Counted from the first letter of the stretch, positions 1 to 6,321 are shown. The stretch: DNA of 7,333 bases from an uncultured Collinsella sp. (GCA_900545055.1 UQXP01000068.1:1-7333), one strand, 5' to 3'. A program made the numbers and translations. Notes: generated by a model from the sequence alone, not told the origin.

Positions 1-454
1 TGGCGTGGCACTTGGGGCAGGTGACGCGGATCTTGCCCTTGCCCTTGGGGACGGAGAGCATCTGGCCGCAGTTGGGACACTTGAGGTAGGCCGTGGTCTT
101 GCGGCCCTTCCACATCTTCTTTGCCGTGCGCCTGGCGCGCTCCAGGTCCTCTTTGCTGGTGCCGGCTGCGCGCGAGGCATTGGCCGCCGCAGCGCCGCCG
201 CCCAGGCTGGCGACGAACTTGCCCAGGCCGGGGACGTTCGCGGTCGCGGCGACAAAGGCCTCGTTCTCCTTGCGGCGTGCGTCGACGTTCTTGGACAGGC
301 CGCGCAGCACGCCGATCACGATGACGGCGATGGCGATCCAGCTGAGCCACTGGAAATGTGCGAGCGACCCGATCATCGCGAGGATGATGCCGAAAAAGCC
401 GAGCACGATGGTGAGTTCGTCGGCGCCGTTGCGACCTTTCATAAAGTTATCCAT
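1..454 (-). CDS. Small membrane protein with C-terminal zinc ribbon (3' end outside window)
   Basis: Function unknown. The minus-strand reading frame runs open from an ATG at 454 to the window edge, giving 151 residues with no stop, so the C-terminus is missing. Two hydrophobic segments (about residues 14-32 and 36-51) form a probable membrane hairpin. A charged, Ala/Gly-rich stretch (about 55-120) follows. A four-cysteine zinc ribbon comes last: CPNC at 126-129 and CPKC at 146-149, separated by a basic PKGKGK loop. The start is supported by a GAGAGG ribosome binding site about 8 bases upstream. Proteins pairing a membrane hairpin with this 'CPxC...VPKGKGK...CPxC' ribbon are common uncharacterised proteins in Firmicutes and Coriobacteriia, and the ribbon usually sits near the end, so little is probably lost. 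It is separated from csoR by repeats and probably has its own promoter. The plus-strand frames over the same bases lack any recognisable protein character. Confidence 0.82.
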   Translation of the reverse strand, partial: MDNFMKGRNGADELTIVLGFFGIILAMIGSLAHFQWLSWIAIAVIVIGVLRGLSKNVDARRKENEAFVAATANVPGLGKFVASLGGGAAAANASRAAGTSKEDLERARRTAKKMWKGRKTTAYLKCPNCGQMLSVPKGKGKIRVTCPKCHA

Positions 455-480
455 GCAAACTGCCTCTCATTCGATATGCT

Positions 481-493
481 GCACGCCTTTATA
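481..493 (-). promoter_or_regulatory. Possible -10 box of the zinc-ribbon gene
   Basis: On the minus strand TATAAA lies at 493-488, which would start transcription near 481 and give a leader of about 27 bases before the ATG at 454. No convincing -35 box is visible at the usual distance, because that stretch falls inside the REP-like repeat cluster. The call rests on the -10 match and position only. Confidence 0.3.
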
Positions 494-499
494 CCCCAT

Positions 500-610
500 T
501 TGGTGCATGGGGGACAGGTTAATCTGCACCAAGGTGGTGCAAACGTACCTGTCCCCCATGCGCCAAGGTGGTGCAAAGAAACCTGACCCCAATGCGCCAA
601 TTACTTGGCG
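500..610. repeat. REP-like mosaic of inverted and 34-bp direct repeats
   Basis: A perfect 14-bp inverted repeat, CATGGGGGACAGGT at 506-519 and its complement at 547-560, encloses a 27-base loop. The loop contains a smaller stem, GCACC (526-530) with GGTGC (536-540). TTGGTGCA (500-507) is also complementary to TGCACCAA (525-532). The right half belongs to a direct repeat of two 34-bp units, 526-559 and 560-593, identical at 28 of 34 positions. A third copy starts (GCGCCAA, 594-600) and stops at the csoR stop codon. A 6-bp stem with a 4-base loop (595-600/605-610) holds that stop codon in its loop. The 'ACCTGACCCC/ACCTGTCCCC' ends resemble, from memory, non-autonomous REP elements mobilised by Y1 (RAYT/IS200-like) transposases. 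No transposase is present here. The outer hairpin may also end csoR transcription. Confidence 0.75.
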
Positions 611-873
611 AGCTTGTCGACGACGCGTTCGATTTCGGCGAGCTTGGCGGCTTTGAGCTCCTCGTTACCCGATTCGATGGCCGAGGCGACGCAGCCCTCG
701 ATATGGGCCTTGAGCACATCGGCGTTAATGCGCGCGATGAGTGCCTGCGTCGCCATGAGCTGCGTGGAGATGTCGACGCAGTAACGGTCCTCCTCGACCA
801 TCCGCAGGATGCCGTCGATCTGCCCACGCGCCGTCTTGAGCATGCGGGTCACCGATTTGTGATCTGCCATCAT
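601..873 (-). CDS. csoR: CsoR family copper-sensing transcriptional repressor
   Basis: All-helical DNA-binding repressor that releases its operator on binding Cu+. The product is 90 residues from ATG 873, or 89 from the adjacent ATG at 870, which is the normal size for the family. GAGGA lies 6 bases before the first ATG, so I took 873; the choice is not firm. The Cu+ ligand set Cys-His-Cys is intact: Cys in 'DRYCVDI', then His and Cys in 'LKAHIEGCV' (Cys31, His56 and Cys60 counted from the second Met). The family's typical N-terminal helix, with the Arg-Gly pair of 'TARGQIDGILRMVEEDRYC', is clear. The related sensors RcnR, FrmR and CstR have different ligand sets, and the complete C-H-C triad plus neighbouring copper genes favours CsoR. 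It is the last gene of copA-copZ-csoR, 47 bases after copZ, so it probably represses its own operon through the dyad at 3693-3705. Confidence 0.94.
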   Translation of the reverse strand: MMADHKSVTRMLKTARGQIDGILRMVEEDRYCVDISTQLMATQALIARINADVLKAHIEGCVASAIESGNEELKAAKLAEIERVVDKLAK

Positions 874-920
874 GGCGAGTCCTCGTTTCTGGTCGATCTT
901 CCGGATGTCCCCATCAGTTG

Positions 921-1142
921 CTAGGCGGCGGTCACGGACAGGGCGTGGAACTTCTCGCCGGCGCCTTCGACGGCGGCGGCGAGCTGCTCGGCGGTTATGG
1001 TGTCGGCGCACTCAACCTGGACGGTCTGGGTCTCGTGATCGGCGTCGGCGTCGGTCACGCCGGCCACGTTGAGCAGTGCCGTCTCGACGGTGGCGTCGCA
1101 GTGGCCGCACATGAGGCCAGACGTTTTAATTGTGTAACGCAT
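921..1142 (-). CDS. copZ: CopZ-like copper chaperone (HMA domain)
   Basis: A 73-residue protein consisting of a single heavy-metal-associated domain, the ferredoxin-like fold that carries Cu+ in the cytosol and hands it to CopA. The metal-binding loop is 'GLMCGHC' with Cys12 and Cys15. It is followed by the usual 'VETALLNVAGV' helix and a 'VQVECADTITAEQLAAAVEGAG' second half. Thr of the common GMTCxxC motif is lost (LMCGHC), a tolerated variant in CopZ-like proteins. AAAGGA lies about 6 bases upstream of the ATG at 1142. It sits between copA (147 bases away, across an inverted repeat) and csoR (47 bases). The operon context makes copper the likely metal rather than mercury or zinc. Confidence 0.93.
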   Translation of the reverse strand: MRYTIKTSGLMCGHCDATVETALLNVAGVTDADADHETQTVQVECADTITAEQLAAAVEGAGEKFHALSVTAA

Positions 1143-1167
1143 GGGTATTCCTTTCTGTTATGTCGGC

Positions 1168-1260
1168 TTTCCCAGGCACCCGACCTTGACCTTCAAGCCG
1201 TCGCTCGCGTACCAAAGTACGCGTCGCTCCTCTTTCAGGTCAATCTCGGGCACCTGGAAA
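1168..1260. repeat. Long imperfect inverted repeat between copA and copZ
   Basis: About 90 bases fold into a three-part interrupted stem. The outer stem is 1172-1183 with 1246-1257 (10 of 12 pairs). The middle stem is TTGACCT at 1186-1192 with 1237-1243 (perfect). The apex is CGCGTAC at 1206-1212 with 1217-1223 around a CAAA loop (perfect). GTCGCT also occurs as a direct repeat on both sides of the apex (1200-1205 and 1223-1228). There is no run of T after the stem on the minus strand, so a simple Rho-independent terminator is unlikely. It could instead be an mRNA stabiliser or processing site that sets the copA:copZ ratio, or a dispersed intergenic repeat that landed here. Confidence 0.7.
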
Positions 1261-1289
1261 ACCCGTTCTAAATGGACTTAATGGTGAGC

Positions 1290-3632
1290 CTATTTTGCCA
1301 CTTTCGGCTTAAAGGTTCGCAGGCGCAGCGCGTTGCTTACGACACACACGCTCGACAGGCTCATGGCCGCGGCGCCAAACATCGGCGAGAGTTGCCATCC
1401 CGTGAGCGGGAAGAACACGCCCGCGGCGAGCGGAATGCCGATGCCGTTGTAGAACAGCGCCCAGAACAGGTCCTGCTTGATGTTGCGGATCGTGGCGCGC
1501 GACAGCTCGATGGCGCGTGCGACGTCCATGAGGTCGCTGCGCATGAGTACCACATCTGCCCCCTCCTTGGCGATGTCGGCGCCGGTGCCGATAGCAAGGC
1601 CCACGTCGGCGCGCGCCAGAGCGGGGGAGTCGTTGATGCCGTCGCCCACCATGGCGACCTTGCCGCCCGCGTCCTGTAGCTCGCGCACATGGCGCTCCTT
1701 GTCGGCGGGGAGGACGTCGGCGATGACCTGCGCACGGTTGAGGCCCACGCGGCGGGCGATTGCTTCGGCCGTCACACGGTTGTCGCCGGTGAGCATGCGC
1801 ACGTCGACGCCGAGCGAACGCAGCGCGGCGATGGCAGCAGCGCTCGTCTCTTTGACCTCGTCAGCCACGGCGATGGTACCGACAAGCTCGCTGTTCTTGG
1901 CAAAGAACAGCGGTGTTTTGCCCTCGGCGGCGAACTGTTCGGCAAGGCCGGCGGGCACCTTCGCGCCCAGCTCGTCCATCAGGCGTACGTTGCCGGCTGC
2001 AATGGCGTTTTGCCCTTCGCGCGCCGTCACGCCACGACCGGGCACGGCGGCAAAGTCCTCGACCATGCGCGCGACAATTCCGCGCGCCTCGCACTCGGAC
2101 ATAATCGCCTCGGCCAGCGGGTGCTCGCTCGAGCGCTCCAGCGCGGCAGCAAGCTTCAGCAACGCTTTTTCACTCATGGCGGGCGAGCCGTCAGTGCGCG
2201 TGGCTACCACGATATCGGTTACGGCAGGCTTGCCGCGGGTGACCGTGCCCGTCTTATCGAGCACCACGGTGCCCACGCTGCGCAGGTTCTCCAGCGCCTC
2301 GGCGCTCTTAAACAGAATGCCCATCTCGGCGCCCTTGCCGGTGCCTACCATAATGGCGACGGGCGTGGCCAGGCCGAGTGCGCACGGACAACTGATCACC
2401 AGCACAGCCACGGCGGAGGTGAGTGCCTCGTTGATGCTTCCGGTCAGTGCCATCCACACCACAAAGGTCACGGCCGAGATCGCGAACACCACGGGCACGA
2501 ACACGCCGGCGACCTTGTCGGCCATGCGGGCGATGGGCGCCTTGGTGGCGTTGGCGTCCTCGACGAGCTGGATAATCTTGGCGAGCGATGTCTCGGCACC
2601 CACACGCGTGGCGCGGAAGGTAAACGAACCGGTGCGGTTGACCGTGGCGGCGTTGACGGTGTCACCGGCGGCCTTTTCCACGGGGATGGACTCGCCGGTG
2701 AGCGCACTCTCGTCCACGGCCGAGCTGCCCTCGAGTACCACGCCATCGACGGGGATGGACTCGCCGGGGCGCACGCGCAGGACCTGGCCGGGAAGGATGC
2801 TGTCGACGTCGACGGTGGTCTCGGTGCCGTCCTCTGCCACGACGGTCGCAGTTTTGGGCGCCAGGTCGATCAGCGCCTCGATAGCGCCGCCGGTTTTGGA
2901 CTTGCTGCGTGTCTCGAGGTATTTGCCCACGGTGACGAGCGACAGGATCGTGCCCGCGCTCTCAAAATACAGATTGTCCATGCCTGTCATCATGGCTTCG
3001 TGGATCTGACCCGCGGCTAATTGGTCGGCCATGATGAACATGGCGTAGAGCGACCAGGCGATGGAGGCGGTGGCGCCCACGGCAATAAGGGCGTCCATGG
3101 TGGGCGCGCCGTGCGCGAGCGTTTTAAACCCATTGATAAAGTACGCGTCGTTGACATAGACGATGGGGATGAGCAGGACGAGCTCGGTGAGCGCGAGCGT
3201 CATGCTGTGGGTGTGGTCGGTGAAGACGCCGGGCAGTGGCCAACCGAGCATGTGCCCCATCCCTATGTAGAACAGTGGGACAAGGAATACGATCGAGACG
3301 ATGAGGCGGGTGCGCATAGCGGAGGCGGCGGCCTCCAGCTTTTTGGTGGGCGACTCCATATGGGCGGCGCCAGACCCGGCTTGCGCGCTGCCGTTTGAGC
3401 CGGCGGCACTGGTGCCTGCATCGACGGGCGAGGCCGAGTAGCCCGCGCGGTCGACGGCGGTGCAGATATCGTCGGGGGTGACCTGCGCGGGGTCGTAGTC
3501 GACCATCATGGAACCGGCGAGCAGGTTGACCGCGACGCTTTGGACGCCGTCGAGCTTGCTCACGGCACGGTCCACGTGCGCCTGGCAGGCGGCGCATGTC
3601 ATGCCGCCCACGTCGAACTTATCTTGAGCCAT
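1290..3632 (-). CDS. copA: Copper-exporting P1B-type ATPase CopA
   Basis: Pumps Cu+ out of the cytoplasm with ATP hydrolysis. The 780-residue protein has the usual order. One N-terminal HMA domain carries GGMTCAAC (Cys13, Cys16). A flexible Ser/Gly/Ala linker spans about 70-100. Membrane segments lie near 108-126, 144-162, 178-202, 218-236, 374-396, 404-428, 722-742 and 750-768. The actuator domain has TGES at 312-315. The intramembrane metal motif is CPC at 415-417. The P-domain has DKTGT with phosphorylated Asp459, TGDN at 615-618 and GDGINDSPAL at 663-672. The N-domain has SEHPL at 502-506 and GRG at 532-534. YN (728-729) and MSLSS (757-761) in the last two segments complete the Cu+-specific P1B-1 signature. 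The ATG at 3632 has AAAGGAG 6 bases upstream. It is the first gene of copA-copZ-csoR and sits directly behind the operator-containing promoter. Length and motifs are complete, with no sign of damage. Confidence 0.98.
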   Translation of the reverse strand: MAQDKFDVGGMTCAACQAHVDRAVSKLDGVQSVAVNLLAGSMMVDYDPAQVTPDDICTAVDRAGYSASPVDAGTSAAGSNGSAQAGSGAAHMESPTKKLEAAASAMRTRLIVSIVFLVPLFYIGMGHMLGWPLPGVFTDHTHSMTLALTELVLLIPIVYVNDAYFINGFKTLAHGAPTMDALIAVGATASIAWSLYAMFIMADQLAAGQIHEAMMTGMDNLYFESAGTILSLVTVGKYLETRSKSKTGGAIEALIDLAPKTATVVAEDGTETTVDVDSILPGQVLRVRPGESIPVDGVVLEGSSAVDESALTGESIPVEKAAGDTVNAATVNRTGSFTFRATRVGAETSLAKIIQLVEDANATKAPIARMADKVAGVFVPVVFAISAVTFVVWMALTGSINEALTSAVAVLVISCPCALGLATPVAIMVGTGKGAEMGILFKSAEALENLRSVGTVVLDKTGTVTRGKPAVTDIVVATRTDGSPAMSEKALLKLAAALERSSEHPLAEAIMSECEARGIVARMVEDFAAVPGRGVTAREGQNAIAAGNVRLMDELGAKVPAGLAEQFAAEGKTPLFFAKNSELVGTIAVADEVKETSAAAIAALRSLGVDVRMLTGDNRVTAEAIARRVGLNRAQVIADVLPADKERHVRELQDAGGKVAMVGDGINDSPALARADVGLAIGTGADIAKEGADVVLMRSDLMDVARAIELSRATIRNIKQDLFWALFYNGIGIPLAAGVFFPLTGWQLSPMFGAAAMSLSSVCVVSNALRLRTFKPKVAK

Positions 3633-3679
3633 GGCTTCTCCTTTCTGTGGTTCGGTGTTGGAATTGTTAACCTGCCGAT

Positions 3680-3710
3680 ACTATACACCCTTACCCCCTG
3701 GGGGTGTCCA
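3680..3710 (-). promoter_or_regulatory. copA operon promoter with 19-bp spacer
   Basis: On the minus strand a -35 box TGGACA (3710-3705; consensus TTGACA) and a -10 box TATAGT (3685-3680; consensus TATAAT) are separated by 19 bases. Transcription would start near 3673, leaving a leader of about 40 bases that ends in the strong copA ribosome binding site. The spacer is longer than the optimal 17 and is filled by the operator dyad. The start site is inferred, not shown. Confidence 0.6.
3693..3705. promoter_or_regulatory. Probable CsoR operator
   Basis: A perfect dyad ACCCCC-T-GGGGGT (13 bases) lies between the -35 and -10 boxes of the copA promoter. C-run/G-run dyads of this kind are the known operator type of CsoR repressors, and csoR is the third gene of the operon controlled here. 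Bound repressor would cover the promoter spacer. I see no second copy upstream of copZ or csoR, which suggests the three genes share this one control point. Confidence 0.72.
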
Positions 3711-3783
3711 GTAATAGTTAGAATGTATGACATTTCGCTACGGATGAGGGCGGCTGCTCAATCGGTGGCCGTCTCTGCCAAAC

Positions 3784-4162
3784 ATCTCAATCTGTAACAT
3801 CTGGACCGGTTTTTTGAACCATAGCTGTTACAGATTTAGACAAACATTTCAGCCGAAAACTAACGTCTCGATCTGTAACAACTAGATCCCGTTTTACCGA
3901 GTATTTGTTACAGATCAAGACAAACAGTTGGCAGAAAACTTAATGTCTCAATCTGTAACATCTAGCAGGGAAAATGACCTCTAACTGTTACAGATCAAGA
4001 CAGACTGCCCCGGGTCAACTCAAATGTCTTGATCTGTAACATCTAGAGAGGTTTTTGACCCCTTACTGTTACAGATTGAGATGTTGTTTCGCGGGGTTGG
4101 GGTTTGTCTCGATCTGTAACATCTAGACCCGTATCTGCCGAGCTAGTGTTACAGATCGAGAC
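3784..4162. repeat. Array of five regularly spaced palindromic units (ten alternating ATCTGTAACA sites)
   Basis: Forward copies of ATCTGTAACA start at 3790, 3871, 3951, 4032 and 4112. Reverse copies TGTTACAGAT start at 3826, 3906, 3986, 4067 and 4147. All ten cores are identical. Within a unit the arms are 25 bases apart (26 in unit 1). Between units the gap is 35, 35, 36 and 35 bases. The period is 81, 80, 81 and 80. Arms extend outward to about 16 bp, consensus GTCTCGATCTGTAACA, and unit 5 is a perfect 16-bp inverted repeat. The forward arm is usually followed by TCTAGA or a near match. Loops and gaps are mostly different, though the first two inter-unit gaps look alike. The array fills most of the space between the kinase gene and the copA promoter. 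It is not a CRISPR: repeats alternate in orientation and are too short, with no cas genes. Possible roles are a multi-site protein-binding array, a REP/BIME-like mobile cluster, or recombination sites. Confidence 0.95.
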
Positions 4163-4164
4163 AA

Positions 4165-4192
4165 TTGCCGGGGTGGGGTCCCGCCACGGCAA
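4165..4192 (-). terminator. GC-rich hairpin after the kinase gene
   Basis: TTGCCG (4165-4170) pairs with CGGCAA (4187-4192). The inside adds further G-C pairs with mismatches, giving a strong interrupted stem. It lies 12 bases past the kinase stop codon and 2 bases from the palindrome array. On the minus strand it is followed by only a weak T-containing stretch (AATTGTCTC), so it is either a modest intrinsic terminator or an mRNA 3'-end stabiliser. Confidence 0.5.
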
Positions 4193-4204
4193 GACGCCCG
4201 CTGC

Positions 4205-6289
4205 CTAGATGCAGGACCCGGGGATCACGCAGGTTCGCTTGTTTGGCTTTTCTGCAGGCGTTGCGTACGTAAAGACGTCGCCGTCGCGTCCCACGCGGTT
4301 CATATAGAGTGTGCCTTCGCTCTCCGATGTGTCGGGACTCGCCGTTCGTTCCCACCAGCAGGTGTCCTTGCCCTTCCATTGGCGAACCAGCGTCTCGTTC
4401 GTGGTATACGGACTTACCTTGAGCTCGCGGAAGAGTTGGTACTCCTTGCCCTCGCCGTTATAGATGTCGGCCAGGTAGTGAAAGCCCTCGGCAAACGAAT
4501 CGGGCGGTTGCGTACCGCACAGCTCGACCATGGCGGGCAGCCAAAGGGTTGCGGGCAACTCGCTCAGGCACGATGCGCTTCTGGCGGCGCCAACGTTATT
4601 CGAGACCTTTTTGACAGATTTGATGAGTGCGCGCAACTCGTTGGGCAGCAGCTTAAGGCCGTCGCTATCGAGCCATTCCCGCAGCTCGCAATCTGCCCAG
4701 CCGGCGCTTAACGGTTGGGCTGCGGCGTCGCGCTCGGCAATGCCGGCATCGAACATAAACGTCAGTCCGGCCTTGCCCGTCCCGTCCAGAAGCTCGTCGT
4801 GGCGGACGCCCACGAGCTGCGCGCCAACCTGCAGCCCGTTGGTGAGCGTGACGCGCTTGGTGCACGGATAGGGGATATGCCCGTTGTCATCGAGCAGATG
4901 ATAGCGCTTGGCAATCTCGCGTGCCTCGCTACGGGTCTCGGCGGCCTTTATCTTGAGCGAAATCTCCTGCAGCTGATCCCAGGTGTAGTCGTCAAGTGAA
5001 CCGCGGATGCCGTCCAGGTAGTCGGGGATGCCAAAGCCATGGGTTGCCGCCCCGATAACGCCAAGCCCCGCAACGGCTGCGACAACGCCACCGATAATAA
5101 AGCGGCGACGGGTCATGGCATCGTGCCGGGCCTGCTCCAGGATCTCTCGCGCGCGCTCGCCGGCGACGTCGACCTTAAGGTGCGTACCGGAGTCGATGTC
5201 AATTGCGGCGTCACTGCCCGCGCCCTCGCAGCCCTCGGATTCGGCATCGGTGAGGTATGCCGAGAGCACCTCGAGCATCTGCTGCTCGGTGGGACGATCG
5301 CACTGCTCGACTGAGATGCCTTTCATGATGATTTGGACGAGCGCCTCGTCGTCACTGCATCGCGGCTCGAGCGGTGCCGGCTTGGTCTTGGTCTTTATGA
5401 GGTAGAACGAGCCGGTTGCCGCGGCACCCGTCGACTCGACATCGAACGGTTTACGACCGCTGTAGAGCTGGTACAGAATGCTCGATAGCGCGTAGACGTC
5501 GATGGCGGGCGAGCGGCGAAGGGCCGCGATACCTTCGATATCCTGCGTGAGCATCTCGGGCGCGGCGTATGCGGGCGTGGCAAAGCGCCAGATGTCGGCG
5601 CGCCGGGTGATCGTGTCGTCGCCGAGGGCAATGGTCGCGGAGCCCATGTCGATGAGACAGGGGTCAAAGGAGCAATCGGCAATCTGCTGCTCGAGCGTTC
5701 GGCTGGTGGTACGGAACATGATATTGGCGGGCGACAGGTCGCGATGGACGACCGGATTCACGAGCCCCTGGGTCATCAGGAGTGCGCGAAGCACGGCGTT
5801 TCCGACGGCGGCCACCATCTGGGTGGTTAGCCCGCCCGAGGCATGGTGCGGAAGCAAGGGCAGCGCCTGCTTGAGCGAGGTGCCCTCGACCCACTCCATG
5901 AGGATGAGCGGGTCGTCCTCGCACGATCCATAGCCATAGACGCGCGGAAATCCGCGCAGGTGCGAGACGGTACACAGATGACGGTACTCCTCGAACAGCG
6001 CTGCGGTGTTGGCCAGGTGCGCAGCCGCTTGCTCGGCGGAGCGATCGGGCGTCTGGTCGGAAAGGATGGCGTTGTCCTTGAGCAGCTTGACGGCAAAGAC
6101 CTCGCCGCTCGTGTTGGTCGCGCGCAGCACGTGCCCGATATTGCCGTCGTCGCGGTGGGCCGTCTGGAGAATAAGCGTCATAAACCGACGCTTGGCGTCG
6201 TCCTCGGCGCTGGGGTCGACCGCCACGGCGGTATCGAACGTATCGAGATGGATGAGTTTGTCGCCATAGGCGCTATCGGAAGTATCCAT
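4205..6289 (-). CDS. Membrane Ser/Thr protein kinase with extracellular DUF6273-like domain
   Basis: Receptor-type Hanks kinase of 694 residues. The cytoplasmic kinase domain is at about 34-345. Its glycine-rich loop is weak. Lys68 (FAVKLL) and a helix-C Glu (100 or 101) are present. The catalytic loop is HRDLSPANI (182-190) with Asp184 and Asn189. The metal motif is DMG at 214-216 in place of DFG, APE is at 243-245, and DVYAL at 264-268. Ser replaces the usual Lys in HRDLKP, as in the HRDxSPDN-type kinases of Firmicutes. An acidic linker and RRR (394-396) precede one membrane segment (397-418). The outer domain (about 470-694) has FMFDAG (511-516), ELREWL, LPNELRALIK, LWLP, YQLF, WWER (645-648) and ends PGSCI, which I recognise as DUF6273-like. 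It holds seven cysteines. The start at 6289 is preferred over one 29 codons upstream because AAAGGA lies 6 bases ahead and the upstream extension crosses the 19-bp inverted repeat. The substrate is unknown; the FHA protein upstream is a candidate. Confidence 0.93.
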   Translation of the reverse strand: MDTSDSAYGDKLIHLDTFDTAVAVDPSAEDDAKRRFMTLILQTAHRDDGNIGHVLRATNTSGEVFAVKLLKDNAILSDQTPDRSAEQAAAHLANTAALFEEYRHLCTVSHLRGFPRVYGYGSCEDDPLILMEWVEGTSLKQALPLLPHHASGGLTTQMVAAVGNAVLRALLMTQGLVNPVVHRDLSPANIMFRTTSRTLEQQIADCSFDPCLIDMGSATIALGDDTITRRADIWRFATPAYAAPEMLTQDIEGIAALRRSPAIDVYALSSILYQLYSGRKPFDVESTGAAATGSFYLIKTKTKPAPLEPRCSDDEALVQIIMKGISVEQCDRPTEQQMLEVLSAYLTDAESEGCEGAGSDAAIDIDSGTHLKVDVAGERAREILEQARHDAMTRRRFIIGGVVAAVAGLGVIGAATHGFGIPDYLDGIRGSLDDYTWDQLQEISLKIKAAETRSEAREIAKRYHLLDDNGHIPYPCTKRVTLTNGLQVGAQLVGVRHDELLDGTGKAGLTFMFDAGIAERDAAAQPLSAGWADCELREWLDSDGLKLLPNELRALIKSVKKVSNNVGAARSASCLSELPATLWLPAMVELCGTQPPDSFAEGFHYLADIYNGEGKEYQLFRELKVSPYTTNETLVRQWKGKDTCWWERTASPDTSESEGTLYMNRVGRDGDVFTYATPAEKPNKRTCVIPGSCI

Positions 6290-6321
6290 GGCGTTCCTTT
6301 GTCTGGCATGGGTTGCCGCGC

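Noticed and set aside
5..656. Plus-strand open frames at the left edge
   Set aside because: They overlap the minus-strand zinc-ribbon gene, which has a ribosome binding site, membrane segments and a four-Cys motif. The plus-strand products have no such features and run into the repeat cluster.
874..1011. N-terminal extension of CsoR to an ATG at 1011
   Set aside because: The extra residues are an Arg-rich run made by the copZ coding region in another frame. CsoR proteins are about 90 residues and start at the MADHKS region.
1168..1260. Rho-independent terminator between copA and copZ
   Set aside because: There is no T-run after the stem on the minus strand, the stem is interrupted, and the downstream copper genes have no visible promoter or operator of their own.
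1477..3020. Long plus-strand open frames (510 and 443 codons) opposite copA
   Set aside because: They are antisense shadows of a complete, motif-perfect copA. Their products are low-complexity Ala/Ser/Arg or Gly/His-rich with no recognisable domain.
3680..3710. CueR/MerR-type activated promoter
   Set aside because: The 19-base spacer fits, but no MerR-family gene is present, and the C-run/G-run dyad matches CsoR operators better. Kept only as an alternative in the findings.
3784..4162. CRISPR array
   Set aside because: Repeats alternate in orientation, the invariant core is 10 bases, gaps alternate between about 25 and 35 bases, two of the gaps are related to each other, and no cas gene is near.
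4149..4379. Minus-strand 76-codon frame at the 3' end of the kinase gene
   Set aside because: It lies out of frame inside the kinase coding region and runs into the hairpin and array; its composition is Arg/Gly-rich with no domain or convincing start signal.
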